The notes under the pieces are model-generated. The model searched no databases, was not told the origin of the DNA, and worked only from the letters and a program-made list of their open reading frames with translations. Below, piece after piece: positions 8,608 to 16,832 of a DNA stretch of 64,000 nt. This DNA is from Actinospineispora acaciae DSM 45401 (GTDB taxonomy: Bacteria > Actinomycetota > Actinomycetes > Mycobacteriales > Pseudonocardiaceae): the NCBI RefSeq assembly GCF_000620785.1, contig NZ_JIAI01000013.1:1-64000 (forward strand). Direction: 5' to 3'. How positions within the stretch are numbered: position 1 is the first letter of the stretch; each line of letters opens with the position of its first letter. The position numbers were made by a program, and so were the translations under genes.

Positions 8608-9911
8608 TGGTGTCGTTCGAGGTGCCGCCGGTCGACGGCGGGCCGGATCCGCCACCGTCGGGGCCGTGGGACCTGTCGCTGCTCACCGGGTCGCTGCCGC
8701 TCGCGATCTCGCTGGCTGGGCTGGTCGGCGCGGTGTACCTGATGGCCCGCCGCGACCGGTCCTGGTGGTTACGGCTGGCGCCGGCGCTGCTGGCGGGCGC
8801 GACGGCGTTGACCGGCCTGACCGCGCTGGTGATCAACTCGTGGTGGCGGCCGCTGCCCGACGAGCTGCCGGCGCGGGTGTTCGCCTGGGTCGGGGTGGCG
8901 CTGCTGGGGGTGGCGTTCGCGGTGGCCGGCTGGCCGGGCCAGCGGTGGTGGCGCCGGGGGCTGGCGGTGCTGGCCGCGCTGCTCGTGCTGGCCACCGCCG
9001 GGATCAAGGTGAACGCCTTCTACGGCTACTACCCGCGGCTGCGCGATGTGATCGGCCTGCCGGCCGCGAACGAGATCAGCTTCTCCGCGCTGGCCACCGG
9101 GCCGGCGACCATGCCCGACACCGGGCGGGTGACCCACGCCAGCATCCCCGGCGCGGTGTCCGGCTTCGTCGCCCGGCCGGCGTCGATCTACCTGCCGCCC
9201 GGCTACCTGGTCGGCGAGCGCCGGCCCGCGCTGCCGGTGCTGGTGCTGATCCCCGGCCAGCCCGGCCTGCCCTACGACTGGTTCACCGCCGGGCGGCTGG
9301 CCACCGTGATGGACCGCTACGCCGCCGAGCACCGGGGCCTGGCCCCCGTCGTGGTGGTCCCGGACGCCACCGGCAGCCTGTTCGGCAACCCGCTGTGCCT
9401 GGACTCGAACCTGGGCAACTCGGAGACCTACCTGGCCCGCGACGTCCCCGACTGGATAGTCCGCAACCTGCGCGTGGACACCGACCGCCGGCACTGGGCG
9501 ATCGGCGGGTTCTCCTACGGCGGTACCTGCGCGCTGCAGCTGGGCGTGCGCGCGCCCGCGACCTACCCGACGTTCGTGGCCATCTCCGGCCAGGACGAGC
9601 CCTCGCTCGGCGACCACGCGCAGACGGTGGCCGCCGCCTTCGGCGGTGACGAGGCGCGGTTCCAGGCCGTCAACCCGGCGAACCTGCTGGCCACCGGGCG
9701 GTTCCCGAACAGCCTCGCGGTGATCGCCATCGGCGCCCAGGACGGCGACTACCTGGCCGGCGCGCGCCGGGTCGCCGCCTCGGCGCGCGCGGCGGGTATG
9801 CAGGTGAGGTATCTCGAACCGCCCGGCGGGCACTCCTGGACGGTCGCGGTCGCCGCGCTGGGGGCCGCGCTGCCCCTGATCACGCCCGCGCTGGGCCTCG
9901 GCGAGAAGTGA
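8607..9911 (+). CDS. Membrane-anchored alpha/beta-hydrolase (esterase-D / antigen-85-like)
   Basis: Protein of 434 residues. Four to five hydrophobic helices occupy residues 20-135, followed by an extracytoplasmic alpha/beta-hydrolase domain. The nucleophile elbow is GGFSYGGTCAL and the C-terminal histidine is in PPGGHSWTVAV, like the esterase D / mycolyltransferase family. Its ATG overlaps the lysX stop (TGATG), so translation is coupled. Aminoacyl-lipid synthases are often paired with hydrolases that remove the amino acid, so an aminoacyl-lipid hydrolase role is a reasonable inference. Lipase or acyltransferase activity is equally possible. Confidence 0.8.
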   Translation: MVSFEVPPVDGGPDPPPSGPWDLSLLTGSLPLAISLAGLVGAVYLMARRDRSWWLRLAPALLAGATALTGLTALVINSWWRPLPDELPARVFAWVGVALLGVAFAVAGWPGQRWWRRGLAVLAALLVLATAGIKVNAFYGYYPRLRDVIGLPAANEISFSALATGPATMPDTGRVTHASIPGAVSGFVARPASIYLPPGYLVGERRPALPVLVLIPGQPGLPYDWFTAGRLATVMDRYAAEHRGLAPVVVVPDATGSLFGNPLCLDSNLGNSETYLARDVPDWIVRNLRVDTDRRHWAIGGFSYGGTCALQLGVRAPATYPTFVAISGQDEPSLGDHAQTVAAAFGGDEARFQAVNPANLLATGRFPNSLAVIAIGAQDGDYLAGARRVAASARAAGMQVRYLEPPGGHSWTVAVAALGAALPLITPALGLGEK

Positions 9912-9935
9912 GTCGGCGAGAAGTGAGTTGGCGAG
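9901..9935 (+). repeat. 15-bp tandem duplication spanning a stop codon
   Basis: GCGAGAAGTGAGTCG is followed directly by GCGAGAAGTGAGTTG and then GCGAG: two full 15-bp units and one third. The first unit contains the esterase stop (TGA 9909-9911); the second lies between it and the next start (9937). It looks like a recent slippage duplication. Confidence 0.8.
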
Positions 9936-9936
9936 C

Positions 9937-11127
9937 ATGACGGCGACACCGACCGGCACAGTGGGCACCGTGGGGACAGTGGCGCGGCTCGCCGGCGTCG
10001 ACCTGGCCAGGGGGCTGGCGGTGTTCGGCATGTTCGCCGCCCACGTCGGGCCGGACCCCGATGACGGCGGCGCCGGGGTGCTGTTCGTGCTCGCGCAGGG
10101 GCGTTCCTCCGCGCTGTTCGCCACCCTGGCCGGGCTGTCGCTGGCCCTGATGACCGGCCGGCAACGCCCGCTGACCGGCCGCGCCAGCACCCAGGCCGGG
10201 CTGCGCATCGCGATCCGGGCGGCGATCCTGCTCGCGCTGGGCGCCGCGCTGACCCTGATGGACACCGGGGTCAAGGTCATCCTGGCCTACTACGGCGTCT
10301 ACTTCCTGCTCGCGCTGCCGCTGCTGCGGCTGTCCGCCAGGGCGCTGGCCGCCGTGTCCGTCACCATCGCGGCCGTCGGCCCGGGGCTGAGCTACCTGCT
10401 GGAGGCCTACCTCGGGCTCACCGGCCTGGACGAGGCCTGGGCGGACTCCGACCCGCTCGCCCGCCTGACCGACGAGGGCCTCGCGCAGCTGCTGATCTCC
10501 GGCAACTACCCGGCGCTGACCTGGATGGCCTACGTCACCGCGGGCATGGCGCTCGGGCGGATGGACCTCACCGGCCTGGCCACCCGGTTGCGGCTGGCCG
10601 CGCTCGGCGCCGGGGCGGTGGTGCTCGGCTACGGCGGGTCGGCGCTCGCGCAGCACCTGGCCGGCGCCGACCCGCTCACCACCCGGGCCTGGATCGACTC
10701 CCCGGCCGACAGCGGCCCGTTCCCGCCGGACTCGCCGGCCCGGCTGCTGGTCGCCGCGCCGCACAGCGACACCTCGTTCGAGGTCGTCGGCAACCTCGGG
10801 TTCGTGCTCCTGGTGCTGGTCGCGGCGGTCACCGCGGCCCGCGCGACGCCCCGGCTGGTGTCCCCGGTCGTCGCGGTCGGCGCCATGTCGCTGACCGCGT
10901 ACGTGGCGCACCTGCTCGTCATCGACCTGGCCGACATCTCGACCGGCCGGGGGGCGGCCGCCGCGCTGCTCGCCTTCGTGGTCGCGATGAGCGCGGCCGC
11001 GATGCTGTGGCGGTTGTGGTTCCGGCGCGGCCCGCTGGAGTACCTGATGCACCAGGCCACCGCCCTCGTCCCGCTCGAATCCGACCGGGACCGGACCCGC
11101 CCCGCGACCAAGCCGCCGAACCCGTAG
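9937..11127 (+). CDS. DUF418 / HGSNAT-like multi-pass membrane protein
   Basis: Integral membrane protein of 396 residues with about ten hydrophobic helices. The opening ARLAGVDLARGLAVFGMFAAH resembles the first helix of heparan-alpha-glucosaminide N-acetyltransferase-like and DUF418 proteins, with a His in the membrane. The closing RRGPLEYLMHQ matches the DUF418 C-terminal signature. The family is thought to move acyl groups or act on envelope molecules, but no reaction is established here. I use the ATG at 9937; an in-frame TTG at 9928 is possible. It is the third gene of the lysX run, suggesting an envelope lipid role. The gene is followed by a strong hairpin. Confidence 0.75.
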   Translation: MTATPTGTVGTVGTVARLAGVDLARGLAVFGMFAAHVGPDPDDGGAGVLFVLAQGRSSALFATLAGLSLALMTGRQRPLTGRASTQAGLRIAIRAAILLALGAALTLMDTGVKVILAYYGVYFLLALPLLRLSARALAAVSVTIAAVGPGLSYLLEAYLGLTGLDEAWADSDPLARLTDEGLAQLLISGNYPALTWMAYVTAGMALGRMDLTGLATRLRLAALGAGAVVLGYGGSALAQHLAGADPLTTRAWIDSPADSGPFPPDSPARLLVAAPHSDTSFEVVGNLGFVLLVLVAAVTAARATPRLVSPVVAVGAMSLTAYVAHLLVIDLADISTGRGAAAALLAFVVAMSAAAMLWRLWFRRGPLEYLMHQATALVPLESDRDRTRPATKPPNP

Positions 11128-11142
11128 ACCGCCCTGGTCAGG

Positions 11143-11190
11143 ACCCGTGAGTGGCTAGGGCCGTCATAGCGGCCCTAGCCACTCACGGGT
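11143..11190. terminator. Perfect 21-bp hairpin, copy 1 of the CCCGTGAGTGG family
   Basis: The left arm 11143-11163 (starting ACCCGTGAGTGGC) and right arm 11170-11190 (ending GCCACTCACGGGT) pair without mismatch around the loop TCATAG. It begins 15 bp after the DUF418 stop. No T-run follows; such stems can still stop actinobacterial RNA polymerase. The left flank CCTGGTCAGGACCCG recurs beside copies 4 and 5. Confidence 0.85.
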
Positions 11191-11268
11191 GCTCGCGTCC
11201 AGGTGTTGCGTTGACAACACCCCTCACGCTCGGGTTTCGTTGACACTGCCGGTGCGGCGTGCGACTGT

Positions 11269-11287
11269 ATGCCCGTTGTATCCAAAC
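11269..11287 (+). promoter_or_regulatory. Candidate FCD-GntR operator upstream of the GntR gene
   Basis: The sequence TATGCCCGTTGTATCCAAAC contains GTATCCAA, the complement of TTGGATAC that also occurs in front of the TcuA-like gene at 22215-22222. A nearby TATGC resembles the half-site of the perfect repeat at 24829-24845. The shared octamer suggests that one of the two GntR regulators acts at all three promoters; this is a pattern match only. Confidence 0.35.
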
Positions 11288-11353
11288 TGTGGACGGTCCG
11301 GCCCGGCGGCTCGTGTGGGTGTGTGCCAGTGCCGGGGTCGCGGTGGAGGTGGC

Positions 11354-11983
11354 ATGGACGGCGGTGTCTATCCCCGGCTTCGGGACGATGTCGTCTTTGG
11401 CGACCTCGCGCCGGGCACCGTGCTGGTGGAGTCCACGCTCGCGGCCCGCTACGGCACCAGCCGCACCCCGGTGCGCGAGGCGCTGCGGCGGCTGGAGCAG
11501 GACGGCCTGGTCGAGCGCGCCCACCGTGGCCTGCGGGTACGGGCGCCCGGCGCCGAGGAGATCCTGGAGGTCTACGAGGTCCGGGTCGCGCTGGAGGGCC
11601 TGGCCGCCGACGCGGCCGCCCGGCGGCGCACCGAGGCGGACCTGACGGCGATCCGGGCCGCCGAGCGGCGGGTGCGCGACGCCGGCGGCACCGACCCGCG
11701 CGTGATGGTGGCCGCCAACCGGGACTTCCACCGGGTGGTCTGGGCCGCCGGGCACAACACCACGCTGGTCGAGGTCCTGGAGCGGGTACACCTACACCTG
11801 CTGCGTTATCAACACACCACGCTGAGCGTCCCCGGCCGCTGGGAGAGCTCGCTGGACGAGCACGCCGAGCTGGTCGAGGCGATCGCCGCCCGGGACCCGG
11901 CGCGGGCCAGGACCATCGGCGAGCTGCACATGACGCGAGCCAGGGAGATCCGGCTCGAAATGTATCTCACGGGCAACTTCTGA
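11354..11983 (+). CDS. GntR family regulator with FCD ligand domain
   Basis: 209-residue FadR-subfamily regulator. The winged helix is complete (VESTLAARYGTSRTPVREALRRLEQDGLV). The all-helical FCD domain shows the conserved metal or acid ligands of the family (ANRDFHRVVWAAG, then LDEHAELVEAIAARD and H in GELHMTRAR). A GGTGGAGGT ribosome-binding site precedes the ATG. It is the first gene of the plus-strand CoA-pathway cluster and starts 30 bp before the SDR, so it is probably the local regulator. FCD proteins usually bind carboxylate intermediates, which fits an acyl-CoA pathway. Confidence 0.92.
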   Translation: MDGGVYPRLRDDVVFGDLAPGTVLVESTLAARYGTSRTPVREALRRLEQDGLVERAHRGLRVRAPGAEEILEVYEVRVALEGLAADAAARRRTEADLTAIRAAERRVRDAGGTDPRVMVAANRDFHRVVWAAGHNTTLVEVLERVHLHLLRYQHTTLSVPGRWESSLDEHAELVEAIAARDPARARTIGELHMTRAREIRLEMYLTGNF

Positions 11984-12012
11984 CCCGTCCGCGAAACGAA
12001 AGGAACCCTGAG

Positions 12013-12948
12013 TTGGCGGAGACTAGTGGCGGGTTGGCCGCGCCTCGCGGTGGCGTCATCGTGACCGGCGGTGGCGGCGGGATCGGCGCCGAGGTGGCGC
12101 GCCGGTTCGCCTCGGCCGGGTACGGCGTCGTGGTCAGCGACCGGGGCGTGACGGTGGCGGGCGACGACCCGGCGCCGGACGCGGCGAACCTGGTCACCGA
12201 GCAGATCCGGGACGCGGGCGGGCGCGCGGTGGCGCACCACGGCTCGGTCTCCGAGTTCGCCGTCGGCGAGGAGCTGGTGGAGCTGGCCACCTCGGAGTTC
12301 GGCCGGCTCGACGGGTTGGTGACCTGCCACGGGATCCTGCGCGAACGCATGATCTTCAACATGTCCGAGGAGGAGTGGGACTCGGTCATCGACGTCCACC
12401 TCAAGGGGACGTTCAACTGCGTGCGCTTCGCCACCGCGCGGATGCGCACCCAGCGCGCCGGCAGCATCGTCACCATGACCTCGGCCTCCGGGCTGGAGGG
12501 CAGCCCCGCGCAGGCCAACTACGCGGCGGCCAAGGCGGGCATCGTCGGGTTGACGGCGAGCACCGCGCTGGCCATGGGCCGCTACGGGGTGAACGTCAAC
12601 TGCATCTCCCCGGCCGCCAACACCCGGATGACGGCCCGGATCAGCGCGCGCACCACCAACACCCGCCCGGCCGCCGAGCGCGGCAACCCCGGGCTGATCG
12701 CCGACGTGGCGCTGGCGCTGTCCGACCCCAGGGCGCGCGAGGTGACCGGCCAGGTGCTCACCGTCACCGAGCAGCGGCTGGCCCGGTGGGTGCCGACGCA
12801 CGAGCAGGAGAACATCACGTTCGACGCCGAACCGGGGCTGGACGACGTGGTGGACGCCGTGCGCAATCGCCTGGGCGTGGCGCCGCTGCGGCGGTTCGCG
12901 GCGCTCGGGCTGGACCTGCCGGCCGCCGTTGCGAACGGGACCAACTGA
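12013..12948 (+). CDS. Short-chain dehydrogenase/reductase (SDR)
   Basis: NAD(P)-dependent oxidoreductase of 311 residues, longer than the usual 250. It has the cofactor motif TGGGGGIG at 18-25 and catalytic Ser157, Tyr170 and Lys174 (SASGLEGSPAQANYAAAK). The extra C-terminal 50 residues (EPGLDDVVDAVRNRLGVAPL) are seen in SDRs paired with hydroxyacyl-CoA metabolism. Start is TTG (MAETSGG) with AAAGGAA upstream. Its TGA overlaps the next ATG. It probably oxidises or reduces a hydroxy or keto group of the cluster's acyl-CoA substrate; the substrate is unknown. Confidence 0.88.
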   Translation: MAETSGGLAAPRGGVIVTGGGGGIGAEVARRFASAGYGVVVSDRGVTVAGDDPAPDAANLVTEQIRDAGGRAVAHHGSVSEFAVGEELVELATSEFGRLDGLVTCHGILRERMIFNMSEEEWDSVIDVHLKGTFNCVRFATARMRTQRAGSIVTMTSASGLEGSPAQANYAAAKAGIVGLTASTALAMGRYGVNVNCISPAANTRMTARISARTTNTRPAAERGNPGLIADVALALSDPRAREVTGQVLTVTEQRLARWVPTHEQENITFDAEPGLDDVVDAVRNRLGVAPLRRFAALGLDLPAAVANGTN

Positions 12949-15119
12949 TGTCCGGAGCACAAGAGGGGATCCGGCGGCTTTTTCAGCCGCGCGCGGTGGC
13001 CGTGGTGGGCGCGTCCGACGACCCGGGGCGGATCGGCGGGCGCCCGGTGGCGCTGATGCGCCGGCACGGGTACGGCGGCGCGATCTACCCGGTCAACCCG
13101 AAGTACCAGACGGTGCAGGGGCTGCGCTGCTACCCGGACATCGCCTCGCTCCCCGGCGACGTCGACCTGTACGTCATCTGCCTGCCCGCCAAGCTCGCGG
13201 TGGAGGCGGTCGCGACGGCCGGGGCGCACAGCTCGGACGGCAACGGCTCCGGCCCGGCGGCAGTGGTGTTCGGCGGCGGGTTCGCCGAGGCCGGCGAGGA
13301 GGGGCGGGCGCTGCAGCACGCGCTGCGGGAGGCGGCGGAGGCGCACGGCACGGCGGTGGTCGGGCCGAACACGGTCGGGCTCGCCTCGTTCGCCCACCAC
13401 AGCTACCCCACGTTCACCACCACGCTGGCCGCCATCCCGGAGGTGGAGGCCGGCGACATCGGGCTGGTCAGCCAGAGCGGCGGGTTCGCGTTCAACCTGT
13501 TCGCCGAGTCGTACTCGGCCGGGGCGCGGTTCGCGCACGTGGTGGGTTCGGGCAACGAGGCCGGGCTGACCTTCCCGGACTACCTGGACTACATGGCCGA
13601 GGACCCGGGCGTCGCCTCGGTGATCGGCTACCTGGAGGGCACCTCGGACGGGGCACGGCTCGGGCGCGCGCTGGAACGGCTGCGCGCCGTGGGCAAGCCG
13701 GTGTTCCTGCTCAAGAGCGGGGCGTCCGAGCGGGGCCGGGAGGCGGCGGCCACCCACACCGCGCAGCTCTCCGGCGACGACGAGGCCTGGACGGCGCTGT
13801 TCGAGCGGCACGGGGTGACCCGGCTGCACAGCATCGACGAGGTGGTCGACGTGGCCAGGGCGCTGTCGCTGGGCGCGGCGTCCGCCGAGTTCGCGTCCAA
13901 GGGCGTCGCGATCAGCACCAACTCCGGCGGCACCGCCGTGTACATGGCCGACACCGCCGAGCGCTACGGCGTCCCGCTGGCCCCGCTGGCCGGGCGCACC
14001 CGGGAGCGGCTGGCCGAGGTGCTGCCCGCGTTCGCGCACGTGCAGAACCCGATCGACATCACCGCGCAGGTGGTCAACGACCGGACGCTGCTGCCGCGCG
14101 CGCTCGCCACCCTGGACGAGGACCCGGACATCGGGCTGCTGCTCGTTTTCCTGGGCGCCATGCCCGACCTGGCCGACCAGTTCATCGGCCAGCTGCGCGA
14201 GCTGGCCCCGAAGATGGACACCCCGCTCGCGCTGAGCTGGGCGGGCGTCCCGGAGAGCATCCGCCAGCGGGCCGCCGAGGCCGGCCTGACCGTGGCCGGC
14301 GACCCCGGCCGGGTGCTGCGCGGGCTGGGCATCGCCCGAGGTTCGCTGGCGCGGATGGCCGAGGCGCCCGGGCTGGACGCCGCCTCCGAAGAAGACACCG
14401 CCGAAGACACCGCGCCGGCCGAGCTGCCCGACGACCTGGTGGCGCACGCGCTGCCGGACGGGCGGCACGGGCTGGACGAGTGGCAGAGCATGCGGCTGCT
14501 CGAAGCCCGGCTCGGTGACCTGGCTCCGGCCCGCGCCAAGGTGACCACCGCGGACGACGCCGTCGCGGCCGCCGAGAAGATCGGCTACCCGGTGGTGGCC
14601 AAGGTGCTCGCCCCGTTCCTGCCGCACCGCGCCAAGGTCGGCGCGGTGGCCACCGGGCTCGCGGACGCCGACGCCGTGCGGGCCGCGTTCCAGGAGTTCG
14701 CGGAGAAACACGACGCCCGCGAGGTGCTGATCGCCGCGCAGGTCACGGTCGGCGCCGAGCTGATCGCCGGAGTCCTGTCCGACGCCGTGTTCGGCACCAG
14801 GGCGGTGATCGGCTCGGGCGGCGTGCTGGCCAACGAGATAGCCGACGTCCGCACCCTGGTCCCGCCCTACGACGCCGGCTACCTGGCCGCCGAGCTGTCC
14901 GCGCTGAGGCTCGCGCCCGCACTCACCGCCCACAAGCCGCTGCCCGCCCTGGCCGCCGACCTGCGCATCGTGCTGACCGCGCTGGCCGCGGCGGTGGAGG
15001 GCTCGGGCGGGCGAGTCATCTCCATCGAGTGCAACCCGCTGTCGGTCACCGAGGACGGCGTGACGGTGCTGGACGCGCTCGCGGTCATGGACCAAAACCA
15101 AAGGAGTACAGAGAAGTGA
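12948..15119 (+). CDS. ADP(NDP)-forming acyl-CoA synthetase (acetate-CoA ligase family)
   Basis: Fused alpha-beta enzyme of 723 residues. The N-terminal CoA-binding Rossmann domain is FQPRAVAVVGASDDPGRIGG; then come two succinyl-CoA-synthetase-like ligase domains with the phospho-His region ATHTAQLSGDDEAW. A C-terminal ATP-grasp domain starts near residue 500 (KIGYPVVAKVLAPFLPHRAKVG) and ends with the metal-binding ECNPL. It converts a carboxylate, CoA and ATP to acyl-CoA, ADP and phosphate, or runs in reverse. Acidic insert about residues 478-492 (EEDTAEDTAPAE) links the halves. It overlaps both neighbours by one to four bases, so it is strictly coupled with the SDR and the lyase-like gene. 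It may activate the acid imported by the ABC transporter. Confidence 0.92.
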   Translation: MSGAQEGIRRLFQPRAVAVVGASDDPGRIGGRPVALMRRHGYGGAIYPVNPKYQTVQGLRCYPDIASLPGDVDLYVICLPAKLAVEAVATAGAHSSDGNGSGPAAVVFGGGFAEAGEEGRALQHALREAAEAHGTAVVGPNTVGLASFAHHSYPTFTTTLAAIPEVEAGDIGLVSQSGGFAFNLFAESYSAGARFAHVVGSGNEAGLTFPDYLDYMAEDPGVASVIGYLEGTSDGARLGRALERLRAVGKPVFLLKSGASERGREAAATHTAQLSGDDEAWTALFERHGVTRLHSIDEVVDVARALSLGAASAEFASKGVAISTNSGGTAVYMADTAERYGVPLAPLAGRTRERLAEVLPAFAHVQNPIDITAQVVNDRTLLPRALATLDEDPDIGLLLVFLGAMPDLADQFIGQLRELAPKMDTPLALSWAGVPESIRQRAAEAGLTVAGDPGRVLRGLGIARGSLARMAEAPGLDAASEEDTAEDTAPAELPDDLVAHALPDGRHGLDEWQSMRLLEARLGDLAPARAKVTTADDAVAAAEKIGYPVVAKVLAPFLPHRAKVGAVATGLADADAVRAAFQEFAEKHDAREVLIAAQVTVGAELIAGVLSDAVFGTRAVIGSGGVLANEIADVRTLVPPYDAGYLAAELSALRLAPALTAHKPLPALAADLRIVLTALAAAVEGSGGRVISIECNPLSVTEDGVTVLDALAVMDQNQRSTEK

Positions 15120-15919
15120 CGGACAACGGACGGGTGCGGGCCGAGGTCGAGATCGGCACCCGCATCGGTCACGCCAACACCAACCGGGTCACGGTCCGCG
15201 ACCTCGACCTGGTGGACGACCTGATCGGCCAGGTCAGCTACGCCGAGCTGACCCTCCTCGCGATCACCGGCAAGCGCCCGGACCAGGGCGCCGTGCGGAT
15301 CGTGGACGCGATCCTGGTCAGCCTCATGGACCACGGCCTGACCGCGAACGCACTGGCCGCCCGCCTCAACTACTGGGTGGCCCCCGAAGCCATCCAGGCC
15401 GCCGTGGCCACCGGCCTGCTCGGCGCCGGCAGCCGACTGCTCGGCTCCATGGAGGGCTGCGGCCGCCTGCTCACCGAGATCCGCGCGGACATCGAGGAGG
15501 GCACCCCGCGGCGCGAGGCCGTCCGCGACCGGGTCCGCGAGCTGCTCGACGCCGACGAACGCGTCCCCGGCATCGGCCACAACCTGCACAAGGGCGAAGG
15601 CGGCGACCCCCGCGCCGCCAAGCTGCTCGCGGTGGCCCGCCGCGAGGGCTACGCCGAGCGCTACGTCCCGCTGGTCGAGCTGCTCCCCGAGGTCCTCACC
15701 GAGCTGACCGGCAAGTCCCTGCCGCTCAACGCCACCGGCGCCATCGGCGCACTCCTCATGGAAGTCGGCGTCCCCTGGCAGCTGCACCGGGGCTTCGCCC
15801 TGATGAGCCGCACCGCGGGCCTGGTAGCGCACGTCGGCGAGGAGATCGACAACCCGCTCACCCCGGAGATCAGGAAGATGCTGCGCAAGGTGAGCTGGAT
15901 CGACGAGGACGGTGCGTGA
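15116..15919 (+). CDS. Citryl-CoA lyase-like protein (citrate synthase fold)
   Basis: 267-residue member of the short citrate-synthase-fold group that includes citryl-CoA lyase and the C-terminal module of ATP-citrate lyase. Two active-site stretches are present: DHGLTANALAAR and PGIGHNLHKGEGGDPR (compare GxGHxxYK-DPR of citrate synthase). The third, usually N-V-D-G carrying the catalytic Asp, reads LNATGAIG, so that Asp is absent. Substrate or mechanism may therefore differ from true citryl-CoA cleavage. The GTG start overlaps the synthetase stop, with AAGGAG nine bases upstream. Pairing with an acyl-CoA synthetase and a hydratase suggests retro-Claisen cleavage to acetyl-CoA and an oxo acid. 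Confidence 0.8.
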   Translation: MTDNGRVRAEVEIGTRIGHANTNRVTVRDLDLVDDLIGQVSYAELTLLAITGKRPDQGAVRIVDAILVSLMDHGLTANALAARLNYWVAPEAIQAAVATGLLGAGSRLLGSMEGCGRLLTEIRADIEEGTPRREAVRDRVRELLDADERVPGIGHNLHKGEGGDPRAAKLLAVARREGYAERYVPLVELLPEVLTELTGKSLPLNATGAIGALLMEVGVPWQLHRGFALMSRTAGLVAHVGEEIDNPLTPEIRKMLRKVSWIDEDGA

Positions 15920-15920
15920 C

Positions 15921-16832
15921 ATGAGGTTCTGGAACCAACTGCCCCAGGGTGGCTGGGTGGCCAGCCGGGAGAACGTCCGGGTCTACGCCATGCTGACCGA
16001 GGAGCTGGGCCTGCACGGGCTCTGGGTGGGCGACCACATCGTCATCCCGCCCGGCTACGAGTCGCAGTACCCGTACGCCGCGACCCACCCCGTCCCGGCG
16101 GACCGCCCGTTCCTGGAGGCGTACACCACGCTGGCCTACGTCGCGGGCGCCACCCAGCGGGTCCGGATCGCGGTGACCGCCGCCGTGACCCCGTACCGCC
16201 ACCCGCTGCTGCACGCCAAGGTGGCCGCCACCCTGGACCACCTCTCCGGCGGCCGGCTGGAGATCGCGCTGGGCGTTGGCTGGCTGCGCGAGGAGTTCGA
16301 CGCGCTGGGCGCCCAGTTCAAGCACCGCGGCGCCGTCACCGACGAGACGATCGAGTCGATGCTCGCGCTGTGGACCGGCGAGCCGGTGTCCTACGCCGGC
16401 AAGCACGTCTCCTTCGACACCGTGCAGTGCCTGCCCCAGCCGGTGCAGCGCCCCGGCCCGCCGCTGTGGATCGGCGGCAGCGGCCCGAGGGCGATCCGCC
16501 GGATGAAACGGTTCGGCGCCGGCTGGCTGGGACCGGACATGCCCGTCTCGACGTTCCTGGAGCAGGTCGAGCAGGCCCGCGCGGACGGCGACGAGCTGCC
16601 GGTCTCGGCGAAGGTCTGGCTGCTCGACGACGTCGACCCGGACGGCGACGAGCTGGCCATCTCGGTGGTCGGCGGCAGCCCCGACCTGGCGGTGCTGAAG
16701 CGGCTGGCCGCGGCCGGGATCACCGACATCCGGCTGGACCTGTCCCGGCTGCCCAGCCACGAGCGCCCCAAGCACATCCACGCGTTCGCCCGCGCGAGCC
16801 GGAAGGAGGGCCTGCTCAGTGACGACGACTAA
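15921..16832 (+). CDS. Luciferase-like (LLM) oxidoreductase, probably F420-dependent
   Basis: TIM-barrel flavin or F420 enzyme of 303 residues. It has LGLHGLWVGDHIVIPPGYES, TAAVTPYRHPLLHAK, GGRLEIALGVGWLREEFDALG and PPLWIGGSGPRAIRRM, the order typical of TIGR03619-type F420 oxidoreductases. A GTG at 15912 overlapping the previous stop could add three residues; the ATG at 15921 is preferred. Its end overlaps the next gene by 14 bp. The role in the pathway is unknown: hydride transfer to an acyl-CoA or oxidation of a side chain are both possible. Confidence 0.88.
   Translation: MRFWNQLPQGGWVASRENVRVYAMLTEELGLHGLWVGDHIVIPPGYESQYPYAATHPVPADRPFLEAYTTLAYVAGATQRVRIAVTAAVTPYRHPLLHAKVAATLDHLSGGRLEIALGVGWLREEFDALGAQFKHRGAVTDETIESMLALWTGEPVSYAGKHVSFDTVQCLPQPVQRPGPPLWIGGSGPRAIRRMKRFGAGWLGPDMPVSTFLEQVEQARADGDELPVSAKVWLLDDVDPDGDELAISVVGGSPDLAVLKRLAAAGITDIRLDLSRLPSHERPKHIHAFARASRKEGLLSDDD

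Noticed and set aside
12582..15101. 839-codon minus-strand frame
   Set aside because: Antisense to the acyl-CoA synthetase; no recognisable domain.
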